Assembly (NCBI RefSeq): GCF_029223525.1
Contig: NZ_JARHTQ010000024.1
Span: 59,000 to 122,999 of the forward strand
Direction of reading: 5' to 3'
DNA from: Streptantibioticus ferralitis
Lineage (GTDB): Bacteria > Actinomycetota > Actinomycetes > Streptomycetales > Streptomycetaceae
Length of the DNA stretch: 64,000 nucleotides
Shown here: piece by piece, positions 36,512 through 45,272 of the stretch
Layout: each line of letters begins with the position of its first letter
How positions within the stretch are numbered: position 1 is the stretch's first letter
The notes under the pieces: model-generated
The model's input: only the letters and a program-made list of their open reading frames with translations
Told to the model about the DNA's origin: nothing
The model's database searches: none
Position numbers and translations under genes: made by a program

Positions 36512-37183
36512 ATGGCGGTCACCGACGAGGCGATCGAGAAGATCAAGGGAATGATCGTCTCCGGCGCACTGCGACCCGGCGACCGGCTGCCGAAGGAGAG
36601 CGAACTCGCGGCGGAACTGGGGCTGTCCCGCAACTCCCTGCGCGAGGCGGTACGGGCGCTGTCGCTGATCCGGATCCTGGACGTACGCCAGGGCGACGGC
36701 ACCTACGTCACCAGCCTGGACCCGCAGTTGCTGCTGGAAGCGCTGAGCTTCGTAGTGGACTTCCACCGCGACGACACCGTGCTGGAGTTCCTCGCGGTGC
36801 GCCGGATCCTGGAACCCGCCGCGACCGCGATGGCCACCCCCCGGATCAGCGAGGGTGAACTCAACGCCCTTGAGGACCAGTTGGCGGCGCTGGGCCCGAG
36901 TCCCTCGGTGGAGCAGTTGGTCGCCTGCGATCTGGAGTTCCACCGCGGCATCGTCCAGTCATCGGGCAACTCGGTGCTGTGCTCGCTGCTGGACGGCCTG
37001 TCCGGGCCGACCACCCGGGCCAGGGTGTGGCGGGGCCTCACCCAGGAGGACGCGGTGGAGCGGACCTTGCGCGAGCACCGCGCGATCCTCGGCGCGCTGC
37101 GCGACCGGGACGCCGAGGCGGCGCGGGCCTGGGCGACGGTGCACATCGCGAGCGTGGAGCAGTGGCTTCGCTCCACGCTGTGA
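36512..37183 (+). CDS. FadR-type GntR regulator of the sugar operon
   Basis: A 223-aa protein. The N-terminal winged helix (about 5-70) includes SGALRPGDRLPKESELAAELGLSRNSLREAVRALSL. The C-terminal FCD all-helical ligand domain has metal-binding His/Asp positions (ACDLEFHRGIV; TLREHRAIL). It is convergent with the lactonase gene and probably controls the fucose-type operon through the shared 12-bp motif. ATG 36512 has GGAGG upstream. Its ligand may be a pathway acid or sugar (inference). Confidence 0.9.
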   Translation: MAVTDEAIEKIKGMIVSGALRPGDRLPKESELAAELGLSRNSLREAVRALSLIRILDVRQGDGTYVTSLDPQLLLEALSFVVDFHRDDTVLEFLAVRRILEPAATAMATPRISEGELNALEDQLAALGPSPSVEQLVACDLEFHRGIVQSSGNSVLCSLLDGLSGPTTRARVWRGLTQEDAVERTLREHRAILGALRDRDAEAARAWATVHIASVEQWLRSTL

Positions 37184-37219
37184 CCGGGCGGCGCCCCGAC
37201 CGCGAACCGCCCCCGAAGC

Positions 37220-38077
37220 TCAGGCGCTTGCCCTGCGGCCGAGCCCGTACACCCGGGTCGCGGTCCCGCCCAGCACGGCTGCCCGCTCCCTGCGGGACAG
37301 CCCGGCCAGGCACCGTTCGGTGAGCGTGGCCACCTCGTCGTAGCTGGCGGCCAGGGTGCACACCGGCCAGTCGGAGCCGTACATCACCCGGTCGGGGCCG
37401 AAACTGTCCAGCACATGCTGGGCGTACGGCAGGATCTGCTCCGCCGTCCAGGACCGCCAGTCGGCCTCGGTCACCAGGCCGGAGAGCTTGCAGTGGACGT
37501 TCGGCGCTCCGGACAGCTCGGTGATCAGCCCGGCCCACGGCTGTCGATCGCCCCGTGCGATGGGCGGTTTGGCGGCGTGGTCGAGGACGAAGACCAGCTC
37601 CGGCAGGTCCCGTACGGCATTGATCGCCGCGGGCAGTTCGCGCGGGGTGACCAGCAGGTCGTAGACCAGGCCCGCCTCGGCGATCCGCGCGAGGCCGTGC
37701 CGTACGTCGGGGCGGCGCAGCCACTGCGGATCGGGCTCGTCCTGCACCTGGTGGCGGATTCCGGCCAGGTGGCCGCCACCGGGTACGGCGGCCAACCGGG
37801 CGAGCCGCTCCGCCAGCCGCGCGTCGGTGAGGTCGGCCCAGCCCACCACACCGGCGATCCGGTCCGACTTCCCGGCCAGCGCCAGCAGTTCCTCCGTCTC
37901 CTCGTAGGAGGAGCAGGCCTGCACCACCACGGTGGCCTGGATGCCGTGAGCGTCCAACCGCGGTGCCAGTTCGTCGACCCGGTAGGTGCGGCGGATCGGG
38001 TCGGCCCATGGTGCGTCCATCCACGGCTGCTCGCGCCGGGACAGGTCCCACAGGTGGTGGTGTGCGTCGACACGCAT
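37220..38077 (-). CDS. Amidohydrolase-family sugar lactonase (L-fuconolactonase type)
   Basis: A 285-aa protein. The N-terminal metal motif is MRVDAHHHLWD, a His and Asp pattern is in FVLDHAAKPPI, and MYGSDWPVC carries the catalytic Asp. It is the COG3618/PDC-lactonase-like subgroup, which includes L-fuconolactonase and L-rhamnono-lactonase. It is expected to open the lactone made by the aldo/keto reductase encoded 3 bases upstream. It is the last gene of the operon. Confidence 0.86.
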   Translation of the reverse strand: MRVDAHHHLWDLSRREQPWMDAPWADPIRRTYRVDELAPRLDAHGIQATVVVQACSSYEETEELLALAGKSDRIAGVVGWADLTDARLAERLARLAAVPGGGHLAGIRHQVQDEPDPQWLRRPDVRHGLARIAEAGLVYDLLVTPRELPAAINAVRDLPELVFVLDHAAKPPIARGDRQPWAGLITELSGAPNVHCKLSGLVTEADWRSWTAEQILPYAQHVLDSFGPDRVMYGSDWPVCTLAASYDEVATLTERCLAGLSRRERAAVLGGTATRVYGLGRRASA

Positions 38078-38080
38078 CGG

Positions 38081-39082
38081 TCATACTCCGGTGGTCGGCA
38101 ACGGGACGTCGCTGTCCAGTAGTCCCCGGTCCACGAGGTCGTACCAGAGCGCGTCGGGGATCGGATGGGTGAACAGGGCGGCGTTGTCCCGGACTTCGGC
38201 GGCGCCTGCGGCACCGACGACGGCGGCGGCCACAGCCGGATGGCCGAACGGGAAGCGCAGCGCCGCCGCCCGCAGCGGCACCCCGTAGCGCGCGCACACG
38301 TCACGGATATCCCGGGCCCTGGCGACCAGGTGCGGCGGCGCCTCCTGGTAGTCGAACGGCGCCCCCGGCCGGGGGTCGGCGAGCAGACCGGAGTTGTAGA
38401 CACCGCCGACCACGACCGAGGTGCCCCGCCGCTCGCACACCGGTAGCAGGTCATCCAGCGCGGCGCGGTCCAGCAGCGTCCAGCGCCCGGCGCAGAGCAC
38501 CACGTCGACATCGAGGTCTTCGACGAAACGGGCCAGCGGACCGCTGTGGTTCATCCCGAAGCCGATCGCGCCCACCGCCTTGTCCGCGCGCAGTTCGGCC
38601 AGGGCCGGGAAGGCCGTCTCGTAGACCTCCCGCTCCCTGCCCTCCACGTCGTGCAGATAGACGATGTCGACGGCGTCCGTTCCGAGCCGGTCAAGCGACG
38701 ATTCCAGGGTGGCCCGGATACCGTCGCGCGTCAGGTCCCATTCGCGGGCACGCGGCGGTGGACTGACGAACCCCTGGCCGTCGGCCACCTCCCCGGGGGC
38801 GAGCGGGCGCAGCCTGCGGCCGACCTTGGTGGACAGCACGTACGAGGAGCGGTCCCGCCCGGCCAGTGCGCGGCCGAGCCGCTCCTCGGCCAGCCCCAGT
38901 CCGTAGTGCGGAGCGGTGTCGAGATAGCGGCATCCCGCGCCCAGCGCCTCGGAGACCGCCGCCTGGGCGTCCTCCTCGGTGACCGCGCGGTAGAGGTTGC
39001 CCAGTGGGGCGGTGCCGAGGCCCAGGGGCGGCACGTGTACCCCCGAACTGCCCAGCGTTCGCGGGCCGGTTGGGTATGGCAT
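38081..39082 (-). CDS. Aldo/keto reductase (L-fucose/aldose 1-dehydrogenase type)
   Basis: A 333-aa AKR fold protein. The tetrad members appear as Asp and Tyr in YLDTAPHYGLGLAEERLG, Lys in STKVGR and His in VYLHDVEG. The sequence resembles D-threo-aldose/L-fucose 1-dehydrogenases, which oxidise the free sugar to its lactone with NAD(P). Neighbours (transporter, lactonase, fuconate dehydratase) support L-fucose or a stereo-related sugar such as D-arabinose. It begins 12 bases after the permease stop. Confidence 0.85.
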   Translation of the reverse strand: MPYPTGPRTLGSSGVHVPPLGLGTAPLGNLYRAVTEEDAQAAVSEALGAGCRYLDTAPHYGLGLAEERLGRALAGRDRSSYVLSTKVGRRLRPLAPGEVADGQGFVSPPPRAREWDLTRDGIRATLESSLDRLGTDAVDIVYLHDVEGREREVYETAFPALAELRADKAVGAIGFGMNHSGPLARFVEDLDVDVVLCAGRWTLLDRAALDDLLPVCERRGTSVVVGGVYNSGLLADPRPGAPFDYQEAPPHLVARARDIRDVCARYGVPLRAAALRFPFGHPAVAAAVVGAAGAAEVRDNAALFTHPIPDALWYDLVDRGLLDSDVPLPTTGV

Positions 39083-39094
39083 GGCAGGCCCCGC

Positions 39095-40141
39095 CTATTC
39101 CTGCTTCTCGCCGCTGGCGAAGCGGGAGATGACAAGGGCGACGATGATGATGGCGCCGTTGAGGAACTGGTTCCACAGCGGAGGAACACCGCCGAGCGTC
39201 ATCACGTTGACCACCAGCTGCAGGGTGAGGACACCGGTGAGCGCGCCGAAGAGCGTGCCGCGGCCGCCGTTGAGGCTGATGCCGCCGATCACGGCCGCCG
39301 CGAACACCTGGAAGATCCAGCCGTTGCCCTGGGTCGCGGAGACGGATCCGTAGTGCCCGGTGTAGAGGACTCCGGCGAACGCGGCGAGGCCGCTGCCGAG
39401 GCAGAGGATGGCCCAGGTGACCCGGTCGACCCGGATGCCCGCGGCGCGGGCCGCCTCCGGGTTGCCGCCGATCGCGTACAGCGCCCTGCCGTGCCGCAGC
39501 CAGGCGAGCGCGCAGCCGCCGAGCGCGAACAGCACCAGGCAGATCCACACCGCGGCGGGCACGCCGAGCCAGGCGGCCGCGCCGAGGTAGGAGAACGAGG
39601 CGGGGACGGTGACGATCGACTGGCCCTGGGAGATGCCGACCTGCAGTCCGCGCAGCATGGTGAGCATGCCGAGGGTGGCGATGAAGCCGTTGACCCGCAG
39701 CTTGAGGATCAGGAAGCCGTTGACCGCGCCGATGGCCACACCGACCAGCAGGCAGACCGGAACCGAGGTCCAACCCGGCAGCAGCCCAAGGCCGTTGAAG
39801 CGCCCGCCGTGCGCGGGCAGTACCAGCCACATGGCGATGACCGGCGCGACGCCGATGGTCGACTCCAGGGAGAGGTCCATCCGGCCGCTGATCAGGATGA
39901 GCGCCTCGGCCAGCACCAGCAGGCTCAGCTCGGTGGACTGCTGGACGACGCCGACGAGGTTGTCCGTGGTCAGGAACGCCGGGGAGACGATGAAGCCGAT
40001 CACGCACAGGACGAGGATCACCGGCACCAGGGACAGATCCCTCAGCCGGGTGAGGTCCAGGCGCGGCCCGCGGCCGGTGGCGCCGCCGCTGCCGCGGCCC
40101 GGCGGGGCGTCCGCGGCCAGTTGTCGGGTGGTGTCGGTCAT
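39095..40141 (-). CDS. Sugar ABC transporter permease (RbsC type)
   Basis: A 348-aa membrane protein with about 8-10 helices. It has the BPD_transp_2 features SGRMDLSLESTIG and KLRVNGFIATLGMLTMLRG, and GNPEAARAAGIRVDRV as the ATPase-contact loop. ATG 40141 overlaps the ATPase stop (ATGA), so translation is coupled. It forms the channel for the sugar bound by the downstream-named lipoprotein. A single permease gene is present and would act as a homodimer. Confidence 0.92.
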   Translation of the reverse strand: MTDTTRQLAADAPPGRGSGGATGRGPRLDLTRLRDLSLVPVILVLCVIGFIVSPAFLTTDNLVGVVQQSTELSLLVLAEALILISGRMDLSLESTIGVAPVIAMWLVLPAHGGRFNGLGLLPGWTSVPVCLLVGVAIGAVNGFLILKLRVNGFIATLGMLTMLRGLQVGISQGQSIVTVPASFSYLGAAAWLGVPAAVWICLVLFALGGCALAWLRHGRALYAIGGNPEAARAAGIRVDRVTWAILCLGSGLAAFAGVLYTGHYGSVSATQGNGWIFQVFAAAVIGGISLNGGRGTLFGALTGVLTLQLVVNVMTLGGVPPLWNQFLNGAIIIVALVISRFASGEKQE

Positions 40142-41676
40142 TGCCCGCCTCCCTCGGATGCGGCGTGCCGCCGCTGCTCGGTGACGCCTTCCATGGCCGC
40201 GACCAGTGCCTGGTCGGTCCATCCGCGGTCGAACTCGGCGACCACGCGCCCGTGGAACAGGGCGAGCACCCGGTCGCAGACCCGTAGGTCGTCGAGCTCG
40301 TCGGAGACGATGACCGCCGCGCGGCCCTCCTGGGCCACCCCCCGTACGACGCCGAGCAGCGCCTCCTTGGACTTGACGTCCACGCCCGCGGTCGGCCGGA
40401 TCGCGACCAGGCAGTGCGGTTCGCGGGCGAGGGCGCGCGCGATGACGACCTTCTGCTGGTTGCCGCCGGACAGTGCGTTGACCGGTTGGTCGGGGCCGGA
40501 GGTCTTGATGTCCAACGAGGTGATCACCCGCTGGGCGAACGCCCGGGTGCGGGAGGGCAGCACGGTCCCCCAGGGGCCGAGTTGGTCCGCCACGGTGAGG
40601 GTGGCGTTCTCGGCGACGCTGCGGTTCAGCACCAGGCCCTGCCGCTGCCGGTCCTCGGGTACGTAGCCGATACCGGCGTCGAGGGCATGCGGAACGCTGC
40701 CGGGGCGCACGGTGCGGCCGCGGACCGTGATCCGCCCGGCGGTGGGCTTGCGCAGGCCTGCCAGTGTTTCGCCGAGCGCGGTGTTGCCGCTGGCGGTGGC
40801 GCCCGCGACGCCCAGTACCTCGCCGCGGCGGACGGTGAGGTCGATGGGGTCGAACTGGCCGTCCAGGCAGAGCCGTTCGGCTCGTAGCACGGTCTCCGCA
40901 GCGCCGGGCACCGCTGCTCCCGCGGCGTGCCGGGAAGCCCGCTCGGCCGGGGAGTCGCCGGTCATGGCGGCGACCAGCTCCCGTTTGGCGACGTCGGCGA
41001 CGGGGGCGGTGAGCACATGCCGGGCGTCACGGTAGACGGTGACGGTGGTGCACAGGTCGTAGACCTCCTGAAGGTGGTGCGAGATGAACAGGAAGGCGAC
41101 GCCCTGCCGTTGGAGTTCCCGCAGCCGGGTGAAGAGGCGCTGGATGCCACTCGCGTCCAGCTGTGCGGTGGGCTCGTCGAGGATGATCAGCCGGGCGCCG
41201 AAGGACAGCGCACGGGCGATCTCCACGAACTGCCGCTGCTCCACGGTGAGGTCCTTGGCCCGCCGCTGCGGGTCCACCTCCACGCCGTACTCGGCGAGCA
41301 GTTCCCGGGCCCGGGACCGCAGGCGTCCCCAGCGGACCAGCGACCTGTGCTGGTCGAAGCGGTTCAGGAAGAGGTTCTCGGCGACGGTGAGGTCGGGGAC
41401 GACCATCGACTTCTGGTAGACGCAGGCCACTTCGGCCTGCCAGGCCGCGCGGTCGCCGGGCGCCGGCGCGGGCTCGCCGTGGAAGGTGACGGTGCCGGCG
41501 TCCGGGCGGTGCAGCCCGGTCAGTACGGAGACCAGGGTCGACTTGCCCGCTCCATTGCGTCCGACGAGCGCGTGCGACTCGCCGGGGCGCACGGTCAGCC
41601 GGACACCGTCGAGCGCCAGGGTCGGCCCGAAGCGCTTGACGATGCCCTGTGCGTGTACGGCGGCGGGTGCGTCCAT
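40138..41676 (-). CDS. Sugar ABC transporter ATPase with two nucleotide domains (RbsA type)
   Basis: A 512-aa protein. The first ABC domain is complete: GRNGAGKSTL, signature-like LTVEQRQFVEIARAL and LIILDEPTAQLD. The second is degenerate. Its Walker A reads GATASGNTALGE, with Asn replacing the catalytic Lys, and Walker B is LVAIRPTAGVD, lacking the usual Asp-Glu. LSGGNQQKVVIARAL is kept. Asymmetric domains are common in this family but loss of both elements is marked. ATG 41676 overlaps the SBP stop (ATGA). Confidence 0.92.
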   Translation of the reverse strand: MDAPAAVHAQGIVKRFGPTLALDGVRLTVRPGESHALVGRNGAGKSTLVSVLTGLHRPDAGTVTFHGEPAPAPGDRAAWQAEVACVYQKSMVVPDLTVAENLFLNRFDQHRSLVRWGRLRSRARELLAEYGVEVDPQRRAKDLTVEQRQFVEIARALSFGARLIILDEPTAQLDASGIQRLFTRLRELQRQGVAFLFISHHLQEVYDLCTTVTVYRDARHVLTAPVADVAKRELVAAMTGDSPAERASRHAAGAAVPGAAETVLRAERLCLDGQFDPIDLTVRRGEVLGVAGATASGNTALGETLAGLRKPTAGRITVRGRTVRPGSVPHALDAGIGYVPEDRQRQGLVLNRSVAENATLTVADQLGPWGTVLPSRTRAFAQRVITSLDIKTSGPDQPVNALSGGNQQKVVIARALAREPHCLVAIRPTAGVDVKSKEALLGVVRGVAQEGRAAVIVSDELDDLRVCDRVLALFHGRVVAEFDRGWTDQALVAAMEGVTEQRRHAASEGGGQ

Positions 41677-42716
41677 CACTGCTTCTTCTGGAGCTGATTG
41701 GCCCACAGCTTCGGGTCGTCCACATTGGCCTTGGTGACCAGCGGCGCCGGCAACTGGTCCTCCAAGCCGTTCGGTATGGCGACGATCGTCGAACCGTGAT
41801 CGGTGGATCCCGGTTGGAAGGTCTTCCCGGCGAGCGCCTCCTTGGCGTAGTACAGCGCGTACTCGGCGTAGAGGTCGGCGGGCTGTGAGATGGTGGCGTC
41901 GATCTTCCCCGCCCGGATGGCGTCGTACTCCTGCGGAATGCCGTCGTTGGAGATGATCGTGATGTGGCCCGTGGTGCCAACGGGCTTGAGCAGGCCCTTC
42001 TGCTGCAGCAGGGCGAGGGTCGGCTGGAGGAAGACGCCGCCCGCCTGCAGGTAGATGCCGTTGATGTCGGGGTGTTGGGCGAGGACGCTCTGCAGCTTGG
42101 CGGAGGCCACGTCCCCCTGCCAGTTGGTCGGCAGCGCGAAGACCTGGATCTTGGGGTACTTGGTCTTCATACAGTCGCCGAACGCCTGGGAGCGGTCCCG
42201 GCCGTTGATCGAGCTCAGGTCTCCCTCGAACTCGACGACCTTGCCCTGCCCCTTGAGCTGCTGCCCGAGGTAGTCGCAGGCCTTGGTGCCGTACGCCCGG
42301 TTGTCGGCCCGTACGACCATGTAGACCTTGCCCTTGTCGGGCCGGGTGTCGACGCTGATCACCGGTACCTTCTTGGCGGCCAGTTCGTCGAGGGTGGAGG
42401 CGATCGCTCCGGTGTCCTGCGGGGCGATGACCACGGCCTTGGCGCCCTGGTCGGTGAACGCGTGCACATTGGCGACGAGTTTGCCGATGTCGTTCTGGGA
42501 GTTGGACAGGGGCAGGGCGGAGACCACCCCGCTCTTGATGCCCTGGTTCAGGTACTGCGCGTACGAGTTCCAGAAGTCGCTGTCGGCGCGCGGTAGGTCG
42601 ATGCCGACCTTGCCCGAGGTGCCCGCGGTGGCCGAACTACCTCGGTTGCAGCCCGCCAGCGTGGCGACGGCGAGGAGCGCGGCGCACGCCACGGCGGCGG
42701 TCGTATGGAGTCTCAT
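41676..42716 (-). CDS. Sugar-binding lipoprotein (RbsB type)
   Basis: A 346-aa periplasmic-binding-protein-like fold. The signal peptide ends in lipobox LAGC (TLAGCNRG). Peripla_BP_4 features are FWNSYAQYLNQGIK, GAKAVVIAPQDTGAI, PVISVDTRPDKG and GDLSSINGRDRS. It binds the sugar outside the membrane for the RbsA/RbsC-type pair. ATG 42716 gives the signal peptide. It begins ~100 bases after the short-chain dehydrogenase stop. Confidence 0.92.
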   Translation of the reverse strand: MRLHTTAAVACAALLAVATLAGCNRGSSATAGTSGKVGIDLPRADSDFWNSYAQYLNQGIKSGVVSALPLSNSQNDIGKLVANVHAFTDQGAKAVVIAPQDTGAIASTLDELAAKKVPVISVDTRPDKGKVYMVVRADNRAYGTKACDYLGQQLKGQGKVVEFEGDLSSINGRDRSQAFGDCMKTKYPKIQVFALPTNWQGDVASAKLQSVLAQHPDINGIYLQAGGVFLQPTLALLQQKGLLKPVGTTGHITIISNDGIPQEYDAIRAGKIDATISQPADLYAEYALYYAKEALAGKTFQPGSTDHGSTIVAIPNGLEDQLPAPLVTKANVDDPKLWANQLQKKQ

Positions 42717-42819
42717 GGGGGTCCCTGCCCTTCGCGGAGGAGGTTTCCTGGCTGCGCGTAGACGGTTCGTTGAGGGGCGCGGCCGGTTCGGCACCGCGAC
42801 CCAGCCGGAAAAGCACCCG

Positions 42820-43599
42820 CTACCGCGTTAACGGCCGCAGCCGCAGCCCCTGCATGCCGCCGTCGACGGCGAGGGCCGTCCCGGTGACCGGGGCCGCGGC
42901 GGGGTTCGCCAAATACGCGATGGCGAAGGCCACTTCACCGGCGGTCACCAACCGGCCCATGGGCTGGCGTGCCTCCAACGCCGCCCGCTCCGCCGCCGGG
43001 TCGGCGGCCTGGTCGAGCAGTCGGCCGACCCACGGGGTGTCGGCGGTGCCGGGGTTGACGCAGTTCACCCGGACCCCCTCGCGCACATGATCGGCGGCCA
43101 TCGCCAGGGTGAGCGAATGGACCGCGCCCTTGCTGGCGCTGTACAGCGCTCGCTGCGGCAGCCCGGCGGTCGCGGCGATGGAGCAGGTGTTGGTGATGGA
43201 CGCGGCTCCGGGCCGCTCCCGCGCGGCATGCCGCAGATGCGGCAGGGCGGCCCGGGTGGTGCGGACCATCCCCAGGACGTTGACGTCCAGCACCCGGTGC
43301 CATTCGTCGTCCCCGTTGTCCTCGACGGTACCGACGCTGCCGATTCCGGCGTTGTTGACCAGGATGTGCAGGGCGCCGAGTTCGTCCGCGGCTTCGGCGA
43401 CGGCGGCGCGCACCGCCTCGTCGGAGGTCACATCGGCCTTGAGGGGCAGGCACCCGGCGGGGGCACCCGACGGGTCCCGGTCCAGCACGGCGACCCGGGC
43501 ACCCCGAGCGGTGAGCAGGGCGGCGGTGGCGGCGCCGATGCCGGAGGCGCCGCCGGTGACCAGGGCGGTGAGCCCCTCGAAGTCGTGGGGGTAGGGCAT
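42820..43599 (-). CDS. Short-chain dehydrogenase (2-keto-3-deoxy-L-fuconate dehydrogenase type)
   Basis: A 259-aa SDR. The cofactor motif is TGGASGIGAA, NNAG is in ILVNNAGIGS, and the catalytic set is Ser in NTCSIAAT and YSASK with Tyr and Lys. VNPGTADTPWVGRLL and a C-terminal GTALAVDGGMQGLRLR end match SDRs of L-fuconate pathways. It should oxidise the product of the dehydratase encoded directly upstream, with which it shares an ATGA overlap. Confidence 0.87.
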   Translation of the reverse strand: MPYPHDFEGLTALVTGGASGIGAATAALLTARGARVAVLDRDPSGAPAGCLPLKADVTSDEAVRAAVAEAADELGALHILVNNAGIGSVGTVEDNGDDEWHRVLDVNVLGMVRTTRAALPHLRHAARERPGAASITNTCSIAATAGLPQRALYSASKGAVHSLTLAMAADHVREGVRVNCVNPGTADTPWVGRLLDQAADPAAERAALEARQPMGRLVTAGEVAFAIAYLANPAAAPVTGTALAVDGGMQGLRLRPLTR

Positions 43600-44924
43600 C
43601 AGTCGGCCTCCTGACCGGTGGCGGTCCGGGCCCGCCAGACGGGCCCGTCGGGGTAGCTGTGGGCGGCGAGCGACTCGGGCCGCATACGGGCCGAGAAGCC
43701 GGGGGCGGTCGGCGCGCGATAGCGGCCGCGCTCGATGACCACGGGGTCGGTGAAGTGCTCGTGCAGGTGGTCGACGTATTCGATGACCCGGTCGTCAAGG
43801 CTGCCGGAGACCGCCGCGTAGTCGAACATCGACAGGTGCTGGACGAGTTCGCACAGCCCCACGCCGCCCGCGTGCGGGCAGACCGGAACGCCGAACTTGG
43901 CGGCGAGCAGCAGGATCGCGATGTTCTCGTTCACCCCGGCGACCCGGGCGGCGTCGATCTGTACGAAGTCGACCGCACCGGCCTGGAGCAGTTGCTTGAA
44001 GACCACCCGGTTGGCGACGTGCTCCCCGGTGGCCACCTTGACCGGCTGCCCGGCGCGTACCGCGGCATGCGCCAGTACATCGTCGGGGCTGGTGGGTTCC
44101 TCGATCCAGTAGGGGTCGTAGGGTGCCAGCGCGCTCATCCAGCCGAGGGCGTCGGAGACGTCCCATCGCTGGTTGGCGTCGACCGCGATGCGGATTCCGG
44201 GGCCGACCGCCTCCCGCGCCAGCCGCATCCGCCGTACGTCATCGGCCAGGTCGGCGCCGATTTTCAGCTTGATCTGCCGAAATCCCTCGGCCACCGCCTG
44301 TTGCGCCAACTTGACCAGCTTCTCGTCGGAGTAGCCCAACCAGCCGGGCGAAGTGGTGTACGCGGGATAGCCATCGGCCTTCAACTCCGCGATGCGCCGG
44401 GCCCGGCCGGGCTGCGCGGCACGCAGGATGTCCAGCGCCTGTTCGCGGTCGAGGGCGTCGGTGACGTACCGGAAGTCCACCATGTCGACGATCTGCTCCG
44501 GGGGCATGGTGGCGAGGAACTCCCACACCGGCAGGCCCGCCGACTTGGCGGCCAGATCCCAGGCGGCGTTGGTCACCGCACCGGCCGCCATGTGCGTCAC
44601 GCCCTTGTCGGGCCCCAGCCAACGCAGTTGCGAGTCATGGGTCAACTGCCGGTGGAAACCGCCGAGATCGCCGGTGACGCTGTCGACGCTGCGCCCTTCG
44701 ACGTAGGGTCGAAGGGCGCGGATGGCGGCGGCGGCCACCTCGTTGCCGCGCCCGATGGTGAAGCAGAAGCCGTGGCCCTCCTGGGCGTCCGGCGCATCGG
44801 TGCGCAGCACCACGTACGCGGCGGAGTAGTCGGGGTCGGGATTCATCGCGTCCGAACCGTCGAGCCGCTCCGAGGTGGGAAACCTGATGTCGTGGACCTC
44901 GACCGCGGTGATGGTCGGACTCAT
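43599..44924 (-). CDS. L-fuconate dehydratase (enolase superfamily)
   Basis: A 441-aa protein of the L-fuconate dehydratase type in the mandelate-racemase subgroup. Catalytic and metal residues are all visible: Lys219 and Lys221 in IKLKIG, Asp249 in AVDANQRW, Glu275 in [10 protein letters not shown], Glu301 in [10 protein letters not shown], and His351 in [11 protein letters not shown]. It dehydrates L-fuconate to 2-keto-3-deoxy-L-fuconate. It is the first gene of the seven-gene operon and has a promoter-region inverted repeat upstream. The exact stereo-substrate is inferred from residue pattern and neighbours. Confidence 0.92.
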   Translation of the reverse strand: MSPTITAVEVHDIRFPTSERLDGSDAMNPDPDYSAAYVVLRTDAPDAQEGHGFCFTIGRGNEVAAAAIRALRPYVEGRSVDSVTGDLGGFHRQLTHDSQLRWLGPDKGVTHMAAGAVTNAAWDLAAKSAGLPVWEFLATMPPEQIVDMVDFRYVTDALDREQALDILRAAQPGRARRIAELKADGYPAYTTSPGWLGYSDEKLVKLAQQAVAEGFRQIKLKIGADLADDVRRMRLAREAVGPGIRIAVDANQRWDVSDALGWMSALAPYDPYWIEEPTSPDDVLAHAAVRAGQPVKVATGEHVANRVVFKQLLQAGAVDFVQIDAARVAGVNENIAILLLAAKFGVPVCPHAGGVGLCELVQHLSMFDYAAVSGSLDDRVIEYVDHLHEHFTDPVVIERGRYRAPTAPGFSARMRPESLAAHSYPDGPVWRARTATGQEAD

Positions 44925-44940
44925 TTATCCCCCCAGCAAG

Positions 44941-44972
44941 ACATCGGATCTTTCCTTGGCCCTCCGATGTAT
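44941..44972. promoter_or_regulatory. Operator-like inverted repeat before the fuconate operon
   Basis: ACATCGGA (44941-44948) and TCCGATGT (44963-44970) form a perfect 8-bp inverted repeat with a 14-base spacer, 17-48 bases upstream of the dehydratase start. The right half is part of CCTCCGATGTAT (44961-44972), the exact reverse complement of the 12-mer before the FadR-type regulator gene. Confidence 0.65.
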
Positions 44973-45272
44973 AGCGCCACCGCTTGAGTCGAGTCCAGGG
45001 GTGTGCAGCAATTTCCCCGGGAAGCCGCAGGGTGACACGTCGGATGTCTTCTGGACGCACGTCTGCACACTCGATGACCGGCGATCGACGCCGAGGCACT
45101 GACCCCGCCGCGGGCCTGAATGGCTCACTAGTGCCCAGGGCTGCGGACCCGGGCGGCGAAAGCCGTAGGCTGGTGGCGCAAGAGAACCGAGACGCGCGAC
45201 CCGGTCCACGGGAAGCAGCAGAACAGTAAAGCCGCGGCGCGCACAGCCGCCGGGGCCGGAAGGAGGCGCTGG
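44973..45272. other. Spacer between the fuconate operon and parJ
   Basis: About 300 bases, divergent promoters expected. ACGTCGGATGTC at about 45038-45049 weakly echoes the operator motif. A good ribosome site (AAGGAGG) precedes parJ. No gene or RNA is recognised. Confidence 0.5.
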
